Below are positions 1 to 6,532 of a DNA stretch of 16,976 nucleotides, piece after piece. How positions within the stretch are numbered: the stretch's first letter is position 1; each line of letters begins with the position of its first letter. The stretch comes from Spirochaetaceae bacterium. Its GTDB lineage: Bacteria; Spirochaetota; Spirochaetia; DSM-27196; SLST01. The stretch spans positions 1 through 16,976 of the forward strand of contig SKVA01000388.1 of assembly GCA_007129695.1 (NCBI GenBank), given 5' to 3'. The position numbers and the translations under genes are program-made. A model generated the notes under the pieces. That model was not told the origin of the DNA and ran no database searches. It worked only from the letters and a program-made list of their open reading frames with translations.

Positions 1-47
1 CCCAGACTGGAGCACACCCCGCCGGTTACGAAGATGTACTTCTTCAT
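1..47 (-). CDS. pyrG: CTP synthase, N-terminal fragment cut by the window edge
   Basis: Only the first 15 codons and part of the 16th are present, reading MKKYIFVTGGVCSSLG from the ATG at 45-47 on the minus strand. This is the hallmark start of CTP synthase, which makes CTP from UTP with glutamine as nitrogen donor: a beta strand and the glycine-rich nucleotide loop of the synthetase domain (family form K-[YF]-I-F-V-T-G-G-V-x-S-S-L-G-K-G). Position 12 is Cys, where Val or Ser is common. There is no Shine-Dalgarno sequence, and a consensus-like promoter ends 8 nt before the ATG, so the mRNA may be leaderless. The gene lies downstream of the DUF151-like gene on the same strand but has its own promoter. 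The identity rests on a short but very characteristic peptide. Confidence 0.85.
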   Translation of the reverse strand, partial: MKKYIFVTGGVCSSL

Positions 48-55
48 GGGGTTTC

Positions 56-84
56 AGTATTCCCGGACCGACATGGTTTGTCAA
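56..84 (-). promoter_or_regulatory. Promoter of pyrG, predicted leaderless
   Basis: On the minus strand a perfect -35 TTGACA (79-84) is followed by 17 bp and a -10 AATACT (56-61, 4 of 6 consensus bases). Transcription would start about 7 nt further, near base 49, leaving at most 2 nt before the ATG at 47. No Shine-Dalgarno sequence is present. Confidence 0.6.
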
Positions 85-101
85 CAAAGCCGAGCGGCAG
101 A

Positions 102-143
102 TTTCGCGTCTGCGCGGCCGGGTTTCGCGTCTGCGCGGCCGGG
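102..143. repeat. Two exact tandem copies of a 21-bp unit
   Basis: Bases 102-122 and 123-143 are identical 21-bp units that begin TTTCGCGTCTGCGCGG. A degenerate third start (TTTGGCGCCCG) follows at 144. The repeat lies between the stop of the DUF151-like gene and the pyrG promoter, with its nearer end 18 bp upstream of the -35 box. It could be a pair of regulator sites or simple slippage; nothing further is visible. Confidence 0.75.
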
Positions 144-184
144 TTTGGCGCCCGAAGGGTTGATGTCGCGTCTGGCTGTCATTG

Positions 185-643
185 TCAGGCGTTCGCGCGC
201 CGGCTCAGGATCAGGAGATCGCGACCGTCGGCGACGCCGGGCAACGACGACCGTCCGCTCGCGAGCAGTCGGTCGTCGGCGTAGACCGGCGACTGGGTCT
301 GCGACGCGATTATCAGACCGTCGACAGGACGGACTTCCATGCCGAACACGCCACCCCCGAATCGATACGTGAGCAGCGCGCCAAGCGGCCCGTTCCGGCT
401 GCGCGACAGATCGAGCCGCTCGACGACGACGCCGTGCCTGACGAAAAAGCGGTAGAGCAGAGCCTGACCGGGTTCCTGGCCGATACCTTCGAGCTCCTGG
501 ATCAGCGCACCGGTCGACGACGGATCGCCAGGCACCGATATGAACGACGTCGCGTCGCTGTTCTCCAGGAGTATCGTTGGCTCGCCTGTCACCGGATCGA
601 TCAACGCACCGCGGATCGTAACCTCGGTCCACCCCGTTTCCAT
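185..643 (-). CDS. Bifunctional nuclease (BFN, DUF151-like) family protein
   Basis: The 152-residue product resembles the BFN/DUF151 family, small proteins first described as DNase/RNase-like in plants and widespread but poorly understood in bacteria. The family pattern is visible. An N-terminal strand leads into PTILLENSD (22-30). A helix STGALIQELEGI (43-54) sits where the family has E-x-x-A-I-x-x-A-L-E-G. A central strand VVVERLDLS is at 72-80. Then comes MEVRPVDGLIIASQTQSPVYA (102-122), matching the family's (D/E)-x-R-P-S-D-A-(I/L)-x-L-A-x-(R/K)-x-x-x-P-(I/V)-(Y/F); Asp108 is retained. The start lacks a strong Shine-Dalgarno sequence, with GGTG the only hint, and has an extended -10 nearby. 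The gene is divergent from cheR. The family call is moderately sure; nuclease activity is not demonstrated by sequence. Confidence 0.7.
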   Translation of the reverse strand: METGWTEVTIRGALIDPVTGEPTILLENSDATSFISVPGDPSSTGALIQELEGIGQEPGQALLYRFFVRHGVVVERLDLSRSRNGPLGALLTYRFGGGVFGMEVRPVDGLIIASQTQSPVYADDRLLASGRSSLPGVADGRDLLILSRRANA

Positions 644-652
644 TCACACCAG

Positions 653-661
653 ACTGTATCA
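653..661 (-). promoter_or_regulatory. Extended -10 element for the DUF151-like gene
   Basis: Minus-strand TG-A-TACAGT (TGn motif 659-661, hexamer 653-658) lies 9 nt before the ATG at 643. No good -35 is seen at 16-18 bp. The predicted start, near 646, would leave about a 3-nt leader. Confidence 0.4.
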
Positions 662-684
662 CCGTTTCGCAGGAATTCTATTCG

Positions 685-1560
685 TTGACAGCGGATGTGC
701 AAACCCATACGCTCTGGGCACTGGTGCAGCAGATGTCTGACTTCCTTTCGGACGACTATTTCAACCGGTTCCGTACGCTGATCTACGACGCAAGCGGGAT
801 CCACTTCTCAGGAACGAACCGCTCGATCCTGGAGAGCCGGCTCAAGGAACGCATAAGGAACTCGAGCGCCGGGACCGTAGCGGAGTACTACGACCTGATC
901 CATGGGAACGACGGCGAGCTACGCGGGCTGCTCGATTCGGTTACGACGAACCTCACCCGCTTCTTCCGCAACACCGCGCATATGCAGACGCTCGAGTACT
1001 ACGTGATTCCCGAGCTCGTCCGGATCAAGAAGGAACAGAAATCGAGCTCGATATCGATCTGGAGCGCCGGCTGCTCCACCGGCGAGGAACCGTATTCGAT
1101 CGCGATGATCCTGCGCGACATCCTCCCGGCCAGCTTCACGTTCCAGATCGTCGCGTCGGATCTCAGCCTGAAATCGCTGATGATCGGGCAGGAAGGTTTC
1201 TACACCGACACCCGCATGGCCGGCGTTCCCGACAGGTACATGTCCAGGTTCTTCGAGAAGAAGCCCGGCGGCTATCGGATCGTCGACGAGATCAAGAGGA
1301 CCGTCCGGTTCGACTATCACAACCTGAAGCACGACATGGGGATCAGGAACCTGGATGTGATCTTCTGCCGCAACGTGCTGATCTATTTCGATGAGGCGGC
1401 GCAGAAGGCCGTCGTCCAGCGATTCTGGGACGCGCTCGGCCCGCAATCCTTTCTGTTCATCGGGCACTCGGAGTCGTTGTTCGGGATGAAGACATCGTTC
1501 GAGTTTGTGAGAACCGACTGGGCGTGCATCTACGCGAAGAACACAGGGATCAGGCAATGA
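685..1560 (+). CDS. cheR: Chemotaxis protein methyltransferase CheR
   Basis: CheR transfers methyl groups from S-adenosylmethionine to glutamates of chemoreceptors in the cytoplasm. From the TTG start the protein has 291 residues. An N-terminal helical domain (about 18-90) is followed by TTNLTRFFRN (87-96), the family T-T-N-x-T-x-F-F-R motif. The SAM-binding motif SAGCSTGEEPYS is at 127-138, the acidic ribose-binding strand ASDLS at 157-161, and FCRNVLIYF at 227-235. GHSES (260-264) lies near the end. The length is usual for the family. The TTG is chosen because AGGA at 671-674 lies 10 nt upstream. GTG at 697 or 724 and ATG at 733 are alternatives; the last would begin exactly where most CheR proteins start. 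The gene overlaps cheB by ATGA. No cheA, cheW or receptor gene is in view. Confidence 0.95.
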   Translation: MTADVQTHTLWALVQQMSDFLSDDYFNRFRTLIYDASGIHFSGTNRSILESRLKERIRNSSAGTVAEYYDLIHGNDGELRGLLDSVTTNLTRFFRNTAHMQTLEYYVIPELVRIKKEQKSSSISIWSAGCSTGEEPYSIAMILRDILPASFTFQIVASDLSLKSLMIGQEGFYTDTRMAGVPDRYMSRFFEKKPGGYRIVDEIKRTVRFDYHNLKHDMGIRNLDVIFCRNVLIYFDEAAQKAVVQRFWDALGPQSFLFIGHSESLFGMKTSFEFVRTDWACIYAKNTGIRQ

Positions 1561-2714
1561 GCGACGCACCGTACGCCGTTCTTGTCGTCGATGACTCGGC
1601 GCTGATGCGCAACCTGATCGGCAAGATCATCGACTCCGACCCCGACACCGCGGTTGCGGGCAAGGCGATGAACGGCAGGTTCGCGCTCGCGAAGATCGAA
1701 TCGCTGCGTCCTGAGGTCATCGTACTCGACCTGGAGATGCCGGAGATGAACGGCATCGAGTTTCTCACCGAGCGCAAGCAGCGCGGAATCGATATCCCGG
1801 TCGTCGTCCTGTCGTCGATCGCCCGCCGCGGCGCACAGGTGACGATGGACGCGCTCGCGCTCGGCGCGTCCGACTTCATCCTCAAACCGTCGGGCTCGGT
1901 CAGTTCCGATATCCACACGGTGGCCGAACAGCTGCTTGCGCTCGTGAAGTCACTCGGGGCGGAGTACCGCCGCCGCCATCCCGGCGACGACGCCGTCCGG
2001 CCGCCGACTCGCGACCGCACGGACGATCGCGCAGCGGCCCGGACCAGCGCCACCGGGTCGGGTGACGGACGCGTCCGCCTACAGCCACCGGACAGCCCGG
2101 TTCCGGTCCGCCGACCGCCGATCAAGGCGGGACCGATCGATCTTGTGGCTATAGGCGTGTCCACCGGCGGTCCGAACGCGCTTCGCAAGGTGTTCGCGCA
2201 GCTTCCGGGAGACCTGGGATGCGGCGTCGTGGTCGTCCAGCACATGCCGGCCGGCTTTACGACCGAGTTCGCACGGAGCCTGGATCGAATCTCCCCGCTC
2301 ACGGTCGTGGAGGCGAAGAACGACGACCCGATCGAACCGAACGGGGTGCTCATCGCGCCGGGTGACCATCACATCGTCATGCGTGGGGGCTCTCGCCCGC
2401 ACGTGCTCCTGTCGAGCGATCCGCACCGCAACGGCCATCGCCCGAGCGCGGACGTGCTCTTCGATTCGGTCGCCAGAGAGTTCGGGAACCGTGCTCTCGG
2501 CGTGATCATGACCGGCATGGGCCGTGACGGCGCGATGGAGCTCGGATCGATCCTGCAGCGCGGCGGACTGACGATCGGTCAGGATGAGGCGACGTCGGTG
2601 GTCTACGGGATGCCGCGGGTTGCGCACCTGCTCGGGCACGTGGAGCTGCAGGTGCCGCTGAGCGAAATCGCCGACACGATTACCCGCCTTGTCCAGGAAA
2701 ACCGTGGTGCCTGA
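1557..2714 (+). CDS. cheB: Chemotaxis response regulator protein-glutamate methylesterase CheB
   Basis: CheB removes methyl groups (and deamidates) at receptor glutamates, reversing CheR. The 385-residue product has an N-terminal receiver domain with acidic pair D12-D13, phosphoacceptor D58 (VLDLEMPEMNG) and K110 (FILKPSG). A proline- and arginine-rich linker runs through about 138-190, and a C-terminal methylesterase domain follows. Its catalytic triad is visible as S202 (GVSTGGP), H229 (VVQHMP) and D324 (TGMGRDG), so both domains look functional. The ATG at 1557 overlaps the cheR stop by ATGA, implying translational coupling. An in-frame ATG 33 nt upstream lies inside cheR and is less likely. 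Activity is expected to be controlled by phosphorylation from a CheA encoded elsewhere. Confidence 0.97.
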   Translation: MSDAPYAVLVVDDSALMRNLIGKIIDSDPDTAVAGKAMNGRFALAKIESLRPEVIVLDLEMPEMNGIEFLTERKQRGIDIPVVVLSSIARRGAQVTMDALALGASDFILKPSGSVSSDIHTVAEQLLALVKSLGAEYRRRHPGDDAVRPPTRDRTDDRAAARTSATGSGDGRVRLQPPDSPVPVRRPPIKAGPIDLVAIGVSTGGPNALRKVFAQLPGDLGCGVVVVQHMPAGFTTEFARSLDRISPLTVVEAKNDDPIEPNGVLIAPGDHHIVMRGGSRPHVLLSSDPHRNGHRPSADVLFDSVAREFGNRALGVIMTGMGRDGAMELGSILQRGGLTIGQDEATSVVYGMPRVAHLLGHVELQVPLSEIADTITRLVQENRGA

Positions 2715-3369
2715 CCTGGCGGTTCGCGACGTTGGCCGGATGCGCTACGTTGAAGCGCTAGACCTGCAGCTGCGGCTGGTCGAACAACGGCGGGCAGAGC
2801 AGATCCCCGACACGCTCATCCTGGTCGAACACCCGCCGGTCATCACGATGGGGCGCAAAGCAACCGACGCCGACATCCTGGCCCCGGTCGACCGGCTTGC
2901 ATCGCTCGGGGTGGAGGTGCATCGCATCACGCGTGGTGGCGAAGCAACCTACCACGGCCCGGGCCAGATCGTCGGCTACACGATCATAAACCTGTACAAC
3001 CACCAGCGAAAGCTCCGTCAGTTCGTCGAGCGGATGGAAGAGATCTTCATCCAGCTGCTCGACCACCACTACGATATCGCGGCCGGCCGCGACGACGAGC
3101 ATCGCGGCGTCTGGATCGGGACCGACAAGATCACCGCGATCGGGATAGCGGTCACTCGCGGCATCACTATGCACGGCTTCGCGTTCAACGTAGACCCGGA
3201 TCTGTCGCACTTTTCGTGGATCGTACCGTGTGGCATCCGCAATCGAGGCGTGACGTCGCTCGCGCGGGTTCTGACGGCCTGCGGACGGTCACAACCCGGC
3301 TACGACACGGTCAAGAGGCAGGTGGTCGAAGAGTTCTGCGCCGTCTACGGGTACGACCGGACCGGCTGA
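2707..3369 (+). CDS. lipB: Octanoyl-[acyl-carrier-protein]:protein octanoyltransferase LipB
   Basis: LipB moves octanoate from acyl carrier protein to lipoyl domains of 2-oxoacid dehydrogenases and GcvH, the first step of lipoate synthesis. The family motifs are all present (numbered from this start): VEHPPVITMGR (40-50), TRGGEATYHGPGQIVGY (75-91), the lysine of KITAIGIA (K141), MHGFAFNV (155-162) and the catalytic Cys of IVPCGI (C175). GTG 2707 or GTG 2704 is preferred because AGGA at 2695-2698 lies 8 or 5 nt before them. A TTG at 2689 would add 6 residues and swallow that site. The start overlaps the end of cheB, so lipB is coupled to the chemotaxis pair although the pathways are unrelated. 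The stop is 3 nt from the stop of the convergent ymdB-like gene. No lipA is in view. Confidence 0.95.
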   Translation: MPDLAVRDVGRMRYVEALDLQLRLVEQRRAEQIPDTLILVEHPPVITMGRKATDADILAPVDRLASLGVEVHRITRGGEATYHGPGQIVGYTIINLYNHQRKLRQFVERMEEIFIQLLDHHYDIAAGRDDEHRGVWIGTDKITAIGIAVTRGITMHGFAFNVDPDLSHFSWIVPCGIRNRGVTSLARVLTACGRSQPGYDTVKRQVVEEFCAVYGYDRTG

Positions 3370-3372
3370 GGT

Positions 3373-4194
3373 CTACTCCGGATCGGCGGAGGCGTCGGAG
3401 CCGGTCGTGCTCGCGGTGCAGGGACGGCGTATCGCTTCGATCGACACCGCTTTCCCGGTCTCGTCGATATCGATCAACGCCCCCTGCAGCTCGAGCGTGA
3501 CCCAGGTATCCGACGACCGTTCGGGCACCTGCGTCAGGAACTTGCGCAGTTCGGGCCCCGGGTCGAGCCCACCGACGCTGTCCAGGCTCCCGGTCCGCCC
3601 CAGATCGGTAATCACCGCAGTGCCGCCGGGCCTGACAGTCGCGTCGGCGGTCTGAACGCGCGTACCGGTGCCGACGACCGCCGACACCTGCCCGTCGATA
3701 TGATGGAACATCGTGTTCTTCTCTGCGGTCGTGTTCGCGTGGTAGTCGACGATCACGTACGGCGTGTCCGCGCGCGCGCGAGAGGCGAGCTCAGGCAGAT
3801 ACGTGAACGGGTTTCCACCGTGCATCCGGTCGAACCCCGCCTGCCCGAGCATGCTGATGACCGCGACCCGGTGGTCGCCGGCGTTGTAGATTCGCCAGCC
3901 GCGCCCGGGCGAAGCCGGGGGAAGGTTGGCCGGCCGAAGCACGTAAAACGCGCTCTCCACGTGTGGAACCATGTCTTTCTTGAAGAATAGCTGGTCGCCC
4001 CCGGTGATCACATCGACGCCCAGCTTGTGCAGGTACACCGCGTGGCTCTTGCCGATCCCGAAGCCTCCGGTCGCACCGTCGCCGTTTGCGATCACGAAGT
4101 CCACCGAAAGCTCGGCTTTGAGCTGAGGGAGCAACGTCTTGACGCAGAACACGCCGGCTTTGCCGACTATTTCACCGATACAGAGCACACGCAC
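3373..4194 (-). CDS. YmdB-family (TIGR00282-like) metallophosphoesterase homologue with a degraded active site
   Basis: The 273-residue product aligns along its length with the YmdB/TIGR00282 family. YmdB of Bacillus subtilis is a dinuclear-metal phosphodiesterase acting on cyclic nucleotides, linked to RNase Y and biofilm decisions. Family landmarks remain: RVLCIGEIVGKAG at the start, DFVIANG, LRPANLP, DYHANTTAEK, DGQVSAVVG, VQTAD and GGTAVITDLG. The metal ligands are mostly changed. The first Asp is Glu (IGEIVG), GENA is GDGA, GNHTWD is GGDQLF, and both histidines of THTHVQTAD are replaced (TGTRVQTAD). Only the His of DYHANTT is kept. The protein may be a pseudoenzyme or bind different metals. 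GTG at 4194 is chosen because the family homology begins there. It has no Shine-Dalgarno sequence and a promoter close by. Confidence 0.85.
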   Translation of the reverse strand: MRVLCIGEIVGKAGVFCVKTLLPQLKAELSVDFVIANGDGATGGFGIGKSHAVYLHKLGVDVITGGDQLFFKKDMVPHVESAFYVLRPANLPPASPGRGWRIYNAGDHRVAVISMLGQAGFDRMHGGNPFTYLPELASRARADTPYVIVDYHANTTAEKNTMFHHIDGQVSAVVGTGTRVQTADATVRPGGTAVITDLGRTGSLDSVGGLDPGPELRKFLTQVPERSSDTWVTLELQGALIDIDETGKAVSIEAIRRPCTASTTGSDASADPE

Positions 4195-4203
4195 AGTCCG
4201 CCG

Positions 4204-4232
4204 ATGGTACCAGAGTGTCGAACGCCTGTCAC
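4204..4232 (-). promoter_or_regulatory. Promoter of the ymdB-like gene, near-leaderless
   Basis: Minus-strand GTGACA (4227-4232, 5 of 6 consensus) is followed by 17 bp and TACCAT (4204-4209, 4 of 6). The hexamer ends 9 nt before the GTG at 4194, so the predicted leader is about 3 nt. Confidence 0.5.
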
Positions 4233-4246
4233 TCGGCCCGATTCGG

Positions 4247-4276
4247 GTAACAGATCTGCGCCGCCGGTGGTATATT
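4247..4276 (+). promoter_or_regulatory. Probable promoter of the hsp20 operon
   Basis: GTAACA (4247-4252, 4 of 6) is followed by 18 bp and TATATT (4271-4276, 5 of 6). The predicted start near 4283 gives a leader of about 80 nt, long for this window. I see no CIRCE inverted repeat and no clear sigma-32 type promoter, so heat control may be post-transcriptional. Confidence 0.45.
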
Positions 4277-4327
4277 ATTGGTGGGCGCCGAAAGGGCCCG
4301 AACCGTCGCGTATGGGCGGTTATCAAT

Positions 4328-4374
4328 CCGGACTTACTGTGTAAGCCGGAAGCAGGAGGCGTTTATGAAACGTC
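4328..4374 (+). promoter_or_regulatory. Two hairpins in the hsp20 leader, the second enclosing the start codon (candidate RNA thermometer)
   Basis: The first hairpin, 4328-4349, pairs CCGG-a-CTTAC with GTAAGCCGG around a TGT loop, with one bulged A. The second, 4358-4374, pairs GGCGTTT with AAACGTC (one G-U pair) and leaves the ATG at 4365-4367 as the three-base loop. Its 5' arm takes the last two G of the AGGAGG ribosome-binding site (4354-4359). Small heat-shock genes are often controlled by heat-labile hairpins at the start site, so this geometry is suggestive. It does not match the ROSE or fourU elements that I know. Function is inferred. Confidence 0.45.
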
Positions 4375-4892
4375 ACGATTTCCCGGATCTCGGCAAGCTG
4401 ATGGATGACATCTTCTCCGCTGCCGAGGATTTCACCACCGCGTTCACGGACAACATCCCTCACCCGAACGAAAAGGGCTGGATATTCGGCCGTGAGTTCT
4501 ACTCGTCCTATTCGTTCCCGCCGGCGAACATCTACATGACCGACGACAAGACGATCGTCTTCGAGTTCGCGATCGCCGGTTTCAGCGAGAAGGACATCAA
4601 CCTGCAGTTCAAGGGAGACCACATGGTCTTCTCCGGAACGCTCCCCGAAGGTCAGGGCGACCCGGAAGGCGCGCGGTACTTCAAGCGTCGGCTCAAGCGT
4701 AAGAGCTTCGCCGACCAGCGCTACTACGTCCCGGCCGACAAGTTCAACCGCGATGCCGTCAAGGCGGTCTACCGTAACGGAATCCTCACGGTGACCGTTC
4801 CCCCCAAGGACGAAGTGTCGCCGGAGCCCGGGGTGACGATCGACATCAAGAACGAAGACGATGCCCCGCGTTCGCCTAAGGGAGGTGCATGA
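4365..4892 (+). CDS. Small heat-shock protein of the Hsp20/alpha-crystallin family
   Basis: Hsp20 proteins are ATP-independent chaperones that hold unfolding proteins in oligomers. The 175-residue product has a variable N-terminal region rich in Phe and Asp (1-52). The alpha-crystallin domain follows at about 53-147 and starts with PPANIYMTDDKTIVFEFAI. It ends with the conserved A-x-x-x-N-G-I-L strand (AVYRNGILTVTVPPK, 134-148). The C-terminal tail carries an I-x-I motif (IDI, 159-161), which family members use to dock onto neighbouring subunits. A perfect AGGAGG at 4354-4359, 5 nt before the ATG, fixes the start. The stop overlaps the ATG of the following membrane peptide by one base. The hairpin over the start codon may give heat control. 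Confidence 0.93.
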   Translation: MKRHDFPDLGKLMDDIFSAAEDFTTAFTDNIPHPNEKGWIFGREFYSSYSFPPANIYMTDDKTIVFEFAIAGFSEKDINLQFKGDHMVFSGTLPEGQGDPEGARYFKRRLKRKSFADQRYYVPADKFNRDAVKAVYRNGILTVTVPPKDEVSPEPGVTIDIKNEDDAPRSPKGGA

Positions 4893-5011
4893 TGCTGTTC
4901 TGGATTGTGGTCGGCGTCGCGATCGGCTGGTTCTTCAAGCCGCAGATCGACCGCGGTGTAGACAAGGTCGTCAGGATGATCCGGGATAACCGCTCGGATC
5001 GGACGTATTAG
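4892..5011 (+). CDS. Small single-span membrane protein, unknown, coupled to hsp20
   Basis: This 39-residue product (40 if the preceding ATG at 4889 is used) has an N-terminal hydrophobic segment LFWIVVGVAIGWFF, long enough for one membrane span. A positively charged amphipathic tail follows (KPQIDRGVDKVVRMIRDNRS). A strong Shine-Dalgarno sequence (GGGAGG, 4880-4885) lies inside the end of hsp20, with better spacing to the ATG at 4892. That ATG shares one base with the hsp20 stop, so translation is likely coupled. A terminator follows 22 nt after the stop. I do not recognise a family. A plausible but unproven role is a membrane partner or stress peptide acting with Hsp20. The strong ribosome-binding site and well-placed stop make it a likely real gene. 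Confidence 0.7.
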   Translation: MLFWIVVGVAIGWFFKPQIDRGVDKVVRMIRDNRSDRTY

Positions 5012-5032
5012 TCCACGCTTTCGACGATGAAC

Positions 5033-5058
5033 GGGCCGCCTTCGGGGGCCCTTCCTTT
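5033..5058 (+). terminator. Rho-independent terminator of the hsp20 operon
   Basis: GGGCC-g-CC pairs with GG-GGCCC around a TTCG tetraloop (stem 5033-5051, one bulged G), followed by the T-rich TTCCTTT. The hairpin could also serve the convergent aspartate kinase gene, although the T-rich side faces the hsp20 direction. Confidence 0.75.
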
Positions 5059-5068
5059 GGCGCGTCGC

Positions 5069-6442
5069 TCACACCGCGTCGTGGATAGCGCGCGCGGTGC
5101 GCTCGCGGTCGTCGCGGTGGACGATCAGGTAGACCGCGGTAGGACTCGCGCCCGCCTGCATCATCAGCACGTTCACCCCCTCGCCCGCGACCGCCATCAT
5201 CAGTCGGCCCGCAACGCCGAACCGGTCGCGGATCCCCTCACCGACCGCCGCGACGAGCGCGACGTCCTCGATCGGAACAACGGTGAGAACGCCGGGCGTG
5301 GCGTCGGCCTGAAGCGCTGCAAGCGCACGCGGCAGATCCCCGCTGCGAAAAATCAGATTGATCGACGTCTGCGCGGTAATCACGCTCGATATGTTGACGC
5401 CGGCGGCATCGAGTCGTGACGTCGCGCGCGCGAGGATGCCGGGGCGGGAGCCGACGACCGGGCCCTCGAGCCGCACGACCGCAATCTCGTCGGTGGACGC
5501 GACGCTCTTGATCACGCGCGGATCGATCACCCGCTCACCAAGCGACGGTCCGACGGTCGTATACGGTTCGATCGCTCCGGCGAAACGGGTCACGTTCATG
5601 ACCCGGACCGGGATCGCGTCTCCTTCGAGCGGCTCGACGGTCCGCGGGTGAAAGATCTTCGCCCCAAAATACGACAACTCGGCCGCCTCTTCGTACGTGA
5701 GGTAGGGGATTGTGCGCGAGTCCGACGCGATTCGGGGATCGCACGACAGGAATCCGTCGACGTCCTTCCACAGGTCGAGACTGGCTGCTCCGACACACCG
5801 CGCGATGACCGCCGCGGTGTAGTCGGAACCCCCGCGCCCGAACAGCGTCGTCTTTCCATCCTTTCCGATGCCGTAGAAGCCGGGTACGACCCGGGTGCGG
5901 TCGCCCCCCAGCGCGGCGGCAACGGCCGCTGTGCTCGCGCCGGTGAGCGCGGTGGCGCTGCCGTGCACGCCGTCGGTCAGGAGCCCTATGTCTTCAGGCA
6001 ACGCCTCCACCGCGTCGATCCCCAGATCGATCAGCGCGGCGGCTATCACCGGCGCCGACAGACGCTCACCGCAGGCCAACACCGCATCGGTGACAAAGTC
6101 GGGCGAGCTACCGATGTAATGGACGCCGCGCAGCAACCGGTCAAGGCCTGAAAGACGCGCTTCGATGACGTCAAGTACCGCGGTGCGGCGTTCAGCGTCG
6201 GTGACGTGCGCGACGAGTGCGTCGCGGTGGATGCGCCGCAGCGCTTCGATGACGGCGTCGATCGACGAGAGCGCGAGCGCCGCCTCGCCGATGGCGTGGA
6301 TCAACCGGTCGGTGATTCCCGCGAACGCGGACACGACGACGACTACCGGGCACCCGTACGCACGGACGACTTCGGTCGACCTGCGGATGTCCGCTGCGCT
6401 CTTCAGGTTGGAGCCCCCAAACTTGACAATGAATCGAACCAT
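5069..6442 (-). CDS. lysC: Aspartate kinase (aspartokinase) with two C-terminal ACT domains
   Basis: The enzyme phosphorylates aspartate, the first step to lysine, threonine, methionine and diaminopimelate. The 457-residue product has the amino-acid kinase signature KFGGSNLK (7-14). It also carries the ATP/aspartate-binding motif FGRGGSDYTAA (201-211), DVDGFLSCDPRI (227-238) and YFGAKIFHPRTVEP (258-271). Two ACT modules cover about 318-390 and 392-457, where feedback inhibitors normally bind. Pattern and length fit the single-chain LysC/ThrA-kinase type with no fused homoserine dehydrogenase. The ATG at 6442 has no Shine-Dalgarno sequence and a promoter 5 nt upstream, so the mRNA is probably leaderless. 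The gene is divergent from the DUF1576 operon. Whether it serves lysine or threonine control cannot be told from the sequence. Confidence 0.95.
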   Translation of the reverse strand: MVRFIVKFGGSNLKSAADIRRSTEVVRAYGCPVVVVVSAFAGITDRLIHAIGEAALALSSIDAVIEALRRIHRDALVAHVTDAERRTAVLDVIEARLSGLDRLLRGVHYIGSSPDFVTDAVLACGERLSAPVIAAALIDLGIDAVEALPEDIGLLTDGVHGSATALTGASTAAVAAALGGDRTRVVPGFYGIGKDGKTTLFGRGGSDYTAAVIARCVGAASLDLWKDVDGFLSCDPRIASDSRTIPYLTYEEAAELSYFGAKIFHPRTVEPLEGDAIPVRVMNVTRFAGAIEPYTTVGPSLGERVIDPRVIKSVASTDEIAVVRLEGPVVGSRPGILARATSRLDAAGVNISSVITAQTSINLIFRSGDLPRALAALQADATPGVLTVVPIEDVALVAAVGEGIRDRFGVAGRLMMAVAGEGVNVLMMQAGASPTAVYLIVHRDDRERTARAIHDAV

Positions 6443-6447
6443 GCTTG

Positions 6448-6477
6448 GGTATACCGTCTGGGCCGGTCGAACGTCAA
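6448..6477 (-). promoter_or_regulatory. Promoter of the aspartate kinase gene, predicted leaderless
   Basis: Minus-strand TTGACG (6472-6477, 5 of 6) and TATACC (6448-6453, 4 of 6) are 18 bp apart; shifting the -10 by one gives 17 bp. The hexamer ends 5 nt before the ATG at 6442, placing the predicted transcription start on the start codon. Confidence 0.55.
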
Positions 6478-6497
6478 AGGAGTCGACTATCCGGCGG

Positions 6498-6526
6498 TTG
6501 TCTGCGGCTCGATTTCCCGGTAGAAT
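6498..6526 (+). promoter_or_regulatory. Promoter of the DUF1576 operon
   Basis: TTGTCT (6498-6503, 4 of 6), 17 bp, then TAGAAT (6521-6526, 5 of 6). The predicted start is base 6533, exactly the A of an ATG that opens a 13-codon reading frame. Confidence 0.6.
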
Positions 6527-6532
6527 CCGACG

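Noticed and set aside
81..662. Minus-strand frame that translates the 21-bp repeat as a repeated AKPGRAD peptide
   Set aside because: It overlaps the DUF151-like gene in another frame, has shadow-like composition and lacks a start signal. The peptide repeat simply reflects the DNA repeat.
4195..4326. 44-codon upstream extension of the ymdB-like gene
   Set aside because: The extension is Arg-rich, lies over promoter elements of both divergent genes, and family homology starts at GTG 4194.
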